Positions 59,714 to 64,000 of a stretch of 64,000 bases of DNA are shown here, piece after piece; the stretch's first letter is position 1, and each line of letters opens with the position of its first letter. The position numbers were made by a program, and so were the translations under genes. Where the stretch lies: contig JANQAB010000002.1 of NCBI GenBank assembly GCA_024707265.1, positions 516,188-580,187 on the forward strand. Direction: 5' to 3'. The DNA comes from Sporocytophaga sp. GTDB lineage: Bacteria > Bacteroidota > Bacteroidia > Cytophagales > Cytophagaceae. Under the pieces are notes generated by a model. The model searched no databases, was not told the DNA's origin, and saw nothing but the letters and a program-made list of their open reading frames with translations.

Positions 59714-60763
59714 TTAATGTTCAATTTCTTCTTCAGTTAACACTTTTTTATCCTGCTTTTGGAAATAAATTTTATCCATTAATTTCCGGTTAGGCATAAT
59801 TTGTTTGTCAAGATAGGTGAGTTTCCAGTTGGACCCGTCTTCAGGATCTTCAGCAGCATATTTGGCAATACCTGCGTCTGCCCATATTTCAAATTTCGTA
59901 ATAAGTAATGTAGATAATTTTAAAACAGGGGAAAGGAGTTTTAACCATTTGTTATTAATTGCCATTTGCACGAATACCTGAATTTTTGACTCATTAGCAT
60001 TTACAGGGACAAGAAAGCTTGTTATGATAAAGGATACTGCCCGTTCGGCCTTAGTATCTTTATCAGTCCAGTAGTTTCTATATGAGCCATGCAGAGGTTT
60101 AAACTTGAACACCCAGTCATTGTGGTAATGATCTCCTTTTTTTATCCCGAAAAATGAGCTTAAAAACAATGGCATGTTCCTGTATTTGCAATCCAGATAT
60201 CCGAAAGTTTGTTCTTCTTCAATTTTAACTTTAAAGTCAACCGTATTTAGTTCATTAAGACCTGGTCCTATAAAAGTATGTACTTTAAAAGCATGTTCGA
60301 TTTCACCGAAATTATCCAAAGCAACCTTTATTGGGGCATCAAAGTGAGAGGAAAATTTGCCTATCAGTTCGTATCCCGGTCTGATAAACTCGGGAAATGC
60401 TTCATCGGAAGTGTCTTTATTTGCAATCCAGATAAAGCCATATTTATCCCAGGTTTTTAAACTATGTACTTCGCAGGTTTTGCTTGGGACCGAAGGGCTC
60501 TGAGCCTGACCTGATGCATTGATCCTCCAGGCGTGATATGCACATACAAGTTCTCCGTTTTTGTTTATTTTACCTTTTGATAAAAGGGCCCCTCGATGTG
60601 GGCAGGCTATGGGAAAGGCAACAGGTTTGCCGCTATTGTCCCTATAAAGCACATATTTTTTTCCATTCACTGTAACCTCTTTTATCTTTTTATTTAATGA
60701 AGAAGATAAAAGTACAGGATGTGGATATTTAAGTATATCTGAATCTTCACAATTTTTTTTCAT
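59714..60763 (-). CDS. Rieske-type non-heme iron oxygenase
   Basis: 349-residue oxygenase. The Rieske [2Fe-2S] ligands are Cys54 and His56 in CPHRGAL and Cys74 and His77 in VCAYHAW. The catalytic domain carries the mononuclear iron motif DNFGEIEHAFKVHTF with Asp150, His157 and His162. The fold resembles phthalate/vanillate-type monooxygenases; no reductase gene is adjacent. It is the last of four genes: a ScoE-like oxygenase, an FcoT-like enzyme, a methyltransferase, then this. The gap to the methyltransferase is 11 bases. The substrate is unknown; modification of a small metabolite produced by the upstream genes is inferred. Confidence 0.88.
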   Translation of the reverse strand: MKKNCEDSDILKYPHPVLLSSSLNKKIKEVTVNGKKYVLYRDNSGKPVAFPIACPHRGALLSKGKINKNGELVCAYHAWRINASGQAQSPSVPSKTCEVHSLKTWDKYGFIWIANKDTSDEAFPEFIRPGYELIGKFSSHFDAPIKVALDNFGEIEHAFKVHTFIGPGLNELNTVDFKVKIEEEQTFGYLDCKYRNMPLFLSSFFGIKKGDHYHNDWVFKFKPLHGSYRNYWTDKDTKAERAVSFIITSFLVPVNANESKIQVFVQMAINNKWLKLLSPVLKLSTLLITKFEIWADAGIAKYAAEDPEDGSNWKLTYLDKQIMPNRKLMDKIYFQKQDKKVLTEEEIEH

Positions 60764-60774
60764 ATGAGATCAAT

Positions 60775-61662
60775 TTAATTATCTGAAATTCTTGCATGGA
60801 CCATTCTTACATGACCTAGTGACTGGCCAATAATCTTTCCATTTCTGTTTCTCAAATACATATTCTCTTGCTCTTCCGGCCCGCAATCAGTTACTAAAGA
60901 CAAGTTTTGTCTGGATAAAAACGGTCCTATTTCATCTTCATTTAAACCGAACAAAAATGGTTCTTTAATTTTTTTCAGCCACTTAGCAATTTCTTTTCCT
61001 CCATGTGTACTATGGTCTCCATTTACAAAGTTTTTTGTAGCATAATCAAAGACTATAGAGCTTCCGGAAGCACATTGAGATACAAAGCTAAGTACTTGTG
61101 CAACGACTTGTTCGGGCAGGTAATAAGAAACCCCTTCCCATAAAAACAAAGTACGTTTGTTTTTGGAAAACCCTGCTTCTATTAAAGCTTCTTGAAAAGG
61201 CCTTTCATTAAAGTCTAATGGAATGAAATGAATATTAGATGGAATTTCTTCAGGAAGTTGTATTAGCTTTTTTCTTTTATTCCTCTGTGTTCCGGGAAAG
61301 TCAATTTCATATACTTTTATTTTCTTAAGATGTTCTTTAAATCTTATCCCCCTTGTATCATATCCTGCACCAAGTATCACCACTTGATCTATATCTCCGG
61401 ATATTTCTTTGAGAAGGATTTCGTCAAAGAATTTGGTTCTGATGATAGCGAAACAATAACTTCCCGGAGACATGGATTCAATAAGCTTTTGGAGAAGCCA
61501 CTGAGGTTTTATACTTGTAATAAGACGGTATTTGTATCCAATGAAAAATTTAGCAAGGTGATCTTCGCACTGGATACAAATGTCCTCTTCTTTAGCCGTG
61601 GCTGCTCTTAGCGCAGCCACGGTTTCCGCAGAGCGGATTGCATTGCTTTTTTGTTTATTCAT
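60775..61662 (-). CDS. SAM-dependent methyltransferase, PPM/LCMT family
   Basis: 295-residue class I methyltransferase of the PPM (leucine-carboxyl-methyltransferase-like) family. The ATG at 61662 (MNKQKSNAIRSAETVAALRA) is chosen over upstream codons inside the FcoT-like gene; it overlaps that gene by 8 bases. Visible motifs: IIRTKFFDE (74-81), the SAM loop VVILGAGYDTRG (94-105), the acidic VYEIDFP (117-123) and FLWEGVSYYLPEQV. The family often methylates carboxyl or hydroxyl groups of small molecules in bacterial biosynthetic clusters. In this operon it could methylate the carboxylate made by the FcoT-like step (inference). Confidence 0.88.
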   Translation of the reverse strand: MNKQKSNAIRSAETVAALRAATAKEEDICIQCEDHLAKFFIGYKYRLITSIKPQWLLQKLIESMSPGSYCFAIIRTKFFDEILLKEISGDIDQVVILGAGYDTRGIRFKEHLKKIKVYEIDFPGTQRNKRKKLIQLPEEIPSNIHFIPLDFNERPFQEALIEAGFSKNKRTLFLWEGVSYYLPEQVVAQVLSFVSQCASGSSIVFDYATKNFVNGDHSTHGGKEIAKWLKKIKEPFLFGLNEDEIGPFLSRQNLSLVTDCGPEEQENMYLRNRNGKIIGQSLGHVRMVHARISDN

Positions 61663-62236
61663 GAATTGGATTGAAGGCAAGTACAACAGAGCCTTTGCAT
61701 TTAACACCATCTTCATCTGAGAAGGAAACAGTTGTGTAAGCAAAGTGTGCATCATTAGAAGAGACTATTTTATCAATTGATATTTCTCCAAAGAAACCAT
61801 CACTGTCAAGTTGTTTTAAAAATTTTCCTTCAATCTTTACTATAAGCATGGAAGAAAGCTGTTGCTTTAGGAAAATATCATAGTCAAGTTTTATTTTACT
61901 TTCCCATATTGGTATCAGTCTTTGAAAGATTCCTTCCTGAAGGCATTTTCCAAACATTACATACGCCAGTTGATTAAAACAAATATTGAATTCAACAGCA
62001 TTGAAATGTCCTGTATCATCAATGTAACAGCTTTCAGGAATAGAAAATTTTCCTCTGGCAGTGATCAGACTAGAGGTGGAATTAGGTTCCAGTTTTTCAA
62101 GGAAATGTATAATCTCAGCTTCGTGCAGGTATTTAGCATGATTTCTGTATGGCTTTAATATAAGCTCAAGAAAATCCGGGGAAATTTCTATCGTAGGAGT
62201 CCCGCTTTTATAGATATTGTTAATTGCAGTTGTCAT
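61655..62236 (-). CDS. FcoT/ScoD-like hot-dog thioesterase-lyase
   Basis: 193 residues. From memory the sequence aligns clearly with M. tuberculosis FcoT (Rv0098): ELILKPYRNHAKYL against a RVLEPY-type segment, GKFSIPESCYIDDTGHFNAV against GNFTIGESAYIRSTGHFNAV, CFNQLAY, and then QQLSSMLIVKIEGKF. In the isonitrile pathway the homologue ScoD adds glycine to an enoyl-ACP and releases the beta-(carboxymethyl)amino acid. I choose the ATG at 62236 (MTTAINNIYKSGTPTIEISP), 7 bases after the stop of the ScoE-like gene; upstream starts overlap that gene. The order ScoE-like then FcoT-like equals Rv0097-Rv0098. Confidence 0.9.
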   Translation of the reverse strand: MTTAINNIYKSGTPTIEISPDFLELILKPYRNHAKYLHEAEIIHFLEKLEPNSTSSLITARGKFSIPESCYIDDTGHFNAVEFNICFNQLAYVMFGKCLQEGIFQRLIPIWESKIKLDYDIFLKQQLSSMLIVKIEGKFLKQLDSDGFFGEISIDKIVSSNDAHFAYTTVSFSDEDGVKCKGSVVLAFNPIHE

Positions 62237-62243
62237 AGTCGTA

Positions 62244-63162
62244 TCAGTTTTGTAATGCGTTAACATTTTCATGGAGTTGAGAGGCACATAAAGGAAATGC
62301 ATCCTTCAAGGTAATTCTGTACATCATTGTTTCTTCTTCTTTCTTCACATCTTCGTGGATGTTTTCAGTGATGGCTTTTTTTCTACCTGAGCAATGAGCA
62401 AGAAATCGATTATCCCAGATGATAAGGTCACCAAGTGACCAGGTAACTTCTTTGATAAATTGATCTGTTTCTGCAAAGTCAAAGATTTCAGTTAATATTC
62501 TTTGAGAATCATCCAGAGTTTTATTTTTGATTCCTATTGTAAAGCCCCTTGTACCGTATACAATTTTTTCTTTCGTATATGGATGTTCAAGTATGGCAGG
62601 GTGACTCACAGGAGGGGCATAAAAATCAATCATCTCAAGCATTTCAGAGATATCTATACCTGCATCTTCAGGACGGATTTTATATTTCCATCTTCCGCTA
62701 TGGATAAATTCCTCTCCTTCTATTTCCTTGAGAAGGTTCTTTGGAAGCGCTTTGTATACAGCGTTCATGTCAATGAACTTAGTTGTTCTTTTTGCTGTAG
62801 CAGGAAGTACTTTTGGAAGTAACATTGTAAGTACTTTCGGCTCCTTCTCAAATGAAGTATCAGAATGCCAGTATCCGCCTGTACGAGGCACACCTATTTG
62901 TTTTCCATCTTTCTTTACGTTTGATGATACGAAGATCAACGGGAACTTCGGATGATGATAGTTTTCCTGAAGGTAAGGAATAGGAGTACCGAATCTGGTA
63001 GCAAAGTTACAATAAGCTTCATCGGATATATCCTGATTTTTCAGAATGATAATCCTGTTTTTGTATAACTCATTTTGAAGTGAACTGATTTCAGCATCTG
63101 AAATGTTCTTCACGTCAACGCCGTATATATTACAGCCGATAGCAATTTTTTTCTGTTTTCAT
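62244..63162 (-). CDS. ScoE/Rv0097-like Fe(II)/2-oxoglutarate oxygenase (single-base frameshift)
   Basis: TauD/TfdA-family oxygenase. With one A removed from the A7 run (plus-strand T7 at 63146-63152), an ATG at 63162 reads MKTEKIAIGCNIYGVDVKN and gives 305 residues; otherwise only a GTG at 63113 is available, which loses the conserved first strand. Iron ligands in corrected numbering are His99 and Asp101 (GGYWHSDTSFEKEP) and His256 (NRFLAHCSG); the 2-oxoglutarate arginine is Arg282 (MYRITLKD). The segment GRWKYKIRPEDAG resembles the substrate-binding part I recall for ScoE-type enzymes. ScoE oxidises a beta-(carboxymethyl)amino acid to an isonitrile with loss of CO2. First gene of the four-gene operon. 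Confidence 0.88.
63146..63152 (-). other. Frameshift site in the ScoE-like gene N-terminus (T7 on the plus strand)
   Basis: Deleting one base restores an ATG start and the first strand IAIGCNIYGVD of the TauD fold. Confidence 0.75.
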
Positions 63163-63273
63163 AAAGGTTTTTAAATAAGTATTTACTGGAATATTTTAAT
63201 AGATATAGTTCGCCTGACTTAGATTCATTTTAACTGAATAAGGATACTGCCAAAGCCAAAACGGTACTTGTTA

Positions 63274-63294
63274 TTATGCCTTAAAAAGGCATAA
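63274..63294. promoter_or_regulatory. Inverted repeat, possible operator or leader hairpin
   Basis: TTATGCCTT, loop AAA, AAGGCATAA: a perfect 9-base stem about 110 bases upstream of the ScoE-like start. It lacks a T run on the minus strand, so it may be a repressor site or an RNA element rather than a terminator. Confidence 0.4.
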
Positions 63295-63402
63295 CAGATT
63301 GGTGAAATAAGAAATTACGCGCGCTTGTATTCCTAGGTATATATGAGTTACAGAAGGACCTTGTTCATAAACATAGCTAGTGTTTGTGACCATAACCCGG
63401 AT

Positions 63403-63410
63403 CAAAAGTA
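63403..63410 (-). promoter_or_regulatory. Candidate -7 element for the ScoE-like operon
   Basis: On the minus strand this reads TACTTTTG, matching TAnnTTTG. The -33 region is only TTTT-like. It would give a leader of about 230 bases containing the inverted repeat. Confidence 0.3.
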
Positions 63411-63743
63411 TAGAATAAAAATACATCTAAAAATTTTTGATATACTTTTTTTTGCTATTGTAATTAAAAATGCAGTAAAGTGGTAGATATTTTTAAATGG
63501 TTGTGTTTAAGGAAATTAAAATACATCGTTAATGGTTGCTTTTTCGGCGATATAGTGATTGATGTTATGGGTAACTGGGATTTTATGAAGTAAATGTTGA
63601 ATTAATAGGTGAATGTGTTTGCCCAACACATTATAAAGAAAATGAAAGTAGAGAAGATTAGCCAGGTAAGAACAGATGTTAGTTGATTATATATCTACCT
63701 TTTAAAGAAATCAGAATTATATTCTTCAATAAAGATGGAACAT

Positions 63744-63786
63744 AAAAAAGCCCTTTGATTCGATAGGATCAAAGGACTTTTTTTTT
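63744..63786. terminator. Terminator of the gene at the right edge, bidirectional
   Basis: CCTTTGAT pairs with ATCAAAGG, flanked by an A-rich and a T-rich arm with one mismatch. It lies just downstream of the stop at 63802 on the minus strand. Confidence 0.8.
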
Positions 63787-63801
63787 ATTGATAAGATTTA
63801 A

Positions 63802-63999
63802 TTATTCTGCAAATACACCACCAGTCTTTTTCTTTCTTTCCATTTCTATCGCCATCACATTATTAGCAGCTACGAATATTTCGTTTTCTACAGGATTGGG
63901 GAAAATAATTTCGGTAAATTTTTCGTTTTTATCCCCAAGATCCACTTTATGTTTACTGAGTTTAATCTTGCCATCTTTAACTTTCTTATCTGTTAAGAA
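63802..63999 (-). CDS. C-terminal end of a possible efflux adaptor (partial)
   Basis: Only the last 65 residues are visible; the start lies beyond the window. The segment KIKLSKHKVDLGDKNEKFTE and then IIFPNPVENEIFVAANNVMA resembles the C-terminal strands of HlyD/MacA-type periplasmic adaptors, which end in a KVxxG-type motif followed by an EI-(S)GL-EGD-like strand. The tail is charged (MERKKKTGG). The assignment is weak; another beta-rich envelope protein is possible. It reads away from the ScoE-like operon's promoter region and ends in its own terminator. Confidence 0.4.
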   Translation of the reverse strand, partial: FLTDKKVKDGKIKLSKHKVDLGDKNEKFTEIIFPNPVENEIFVAANNVMAIEMERKKKTGGVFAE

Positions 64000-64000
64000 A

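Larger units (their letters stand above)
63163..63743. other. Long intergenic region upstream of the ScoE-like operon
   Basis: About 580 bases without a convincing gene. It holds a strong small hairpin at 63274-63294 and a weak minus-strand promoter candidate at 63403-63410. A 47-codon plus-strand frame at 63343-63486 has no homology I recognise. The length fits a regulated control region for the operon. Confidence 0.6.

Noticed and set aside
63343-63486. A 47-codon plus-strand frame upstream of the ScoE-like operon
   Set aside because: No homology recognised, no clear ribosome site, and Ile/Lys-rich content as expected from AT-rich non-coding DNA.

Overview
This is a low-GC window from the chromosome of a Bacteroidota bacterium, most likely of the Cytophagales/Sporocytophaga type. 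The evidence is: promoters of the Bacteroidota form TTTG-N19-TAnnTTTG; a protein with type IX secretion (T9SS) sorting repeats; a PorE-like OmpA protein; the block folP / DUF1599 / DoxX-type membrane protein; DUF4468 and bestrophin genes; and the zinc-free (C-minus) form of ribosomal protein L36. Many genes lack a clear Shine-Dalgarno sequence, as is usual in this phylum. No rRNA, tRNA, insertion sequence or CRISPR array was seen.

Layout. 0-8.4 kb: 3' part of tgt, an LptF/G permease, ispE (opposite strand), a PglC-like/PglD-like sugar pair, and a 1415-residue exported TPR-CHAT protease-like protein. 8.5-26.8 kb: the str operon (rpsL-rpsG-fusA-rpsJ), a terminator and new promoter, then one long run rplC to rplQ with secY, map, infA, rpmJ and rpoA. 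26.8-34.6 kb: carA, eno, a DivIC/FtsB-like gene, a class A penicillin-binding protein and a PorE-like double-OmpA protein. 34.6-51 kb: small unknown genes (including a tandem pair), cdaA-folP, DUF1599/DoxX, an orphan ABC permease, aroK, a T9SS-sorted thioredoxin, a FadL-type porin, a low-complexity lipoprotein, proS, panB, an RluA-type synthase and a DUF4349 lipoprotein. 51-55 kb: bestrophin, a Usp-like protein and an OmpR/CusS-type two-component system. 55.2-58.4 kb: an AAA+ ATPase next to a DUF4157 (eCIS core domain) protein. 59.7-63.2 kb: a four-gene minus-strand operon. A terminator and the 3' end of a possible efflux adaptor close the window.

The most interesting locus is the four-gene operon. 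Its first two genes are a ScoE-like Fe(II)/2-oxoglutarate oxygenase and an FcoT/ScoD-like hot-dog enzyme. These are the pair that makes the isonitrile group in actinobacterial isonitrile lipopeptides (Rv0097-Rv0098 in Mycobacterium tuberculosis), and they occur here in the same order. The usual acyl-ACP ligase, ACP and NRPS genes are absent from the window; a PPM-type methyltransferase and a Rieske oxygenase follow instead. This could be an undescribed minimal isonitrile or N-carboxymethyl-amino-acid pathway. The second accessory locus is the orphan AAA+/DUF4157 pair, whose DUF4157 protein carries an unusual C-terminal domain.

A caution on quality: thirteen single-base frameshifts, all inside homopolymers, interrupt twelve genes, several of them essential (rpsJ, proS twice, probably cdaA). 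In every case adding or removing one base restores a full-length product with a length divisible by three. They are most simply read as sequencing or assembly errors, so these genes are annotated here as full-length with a frameshift note.
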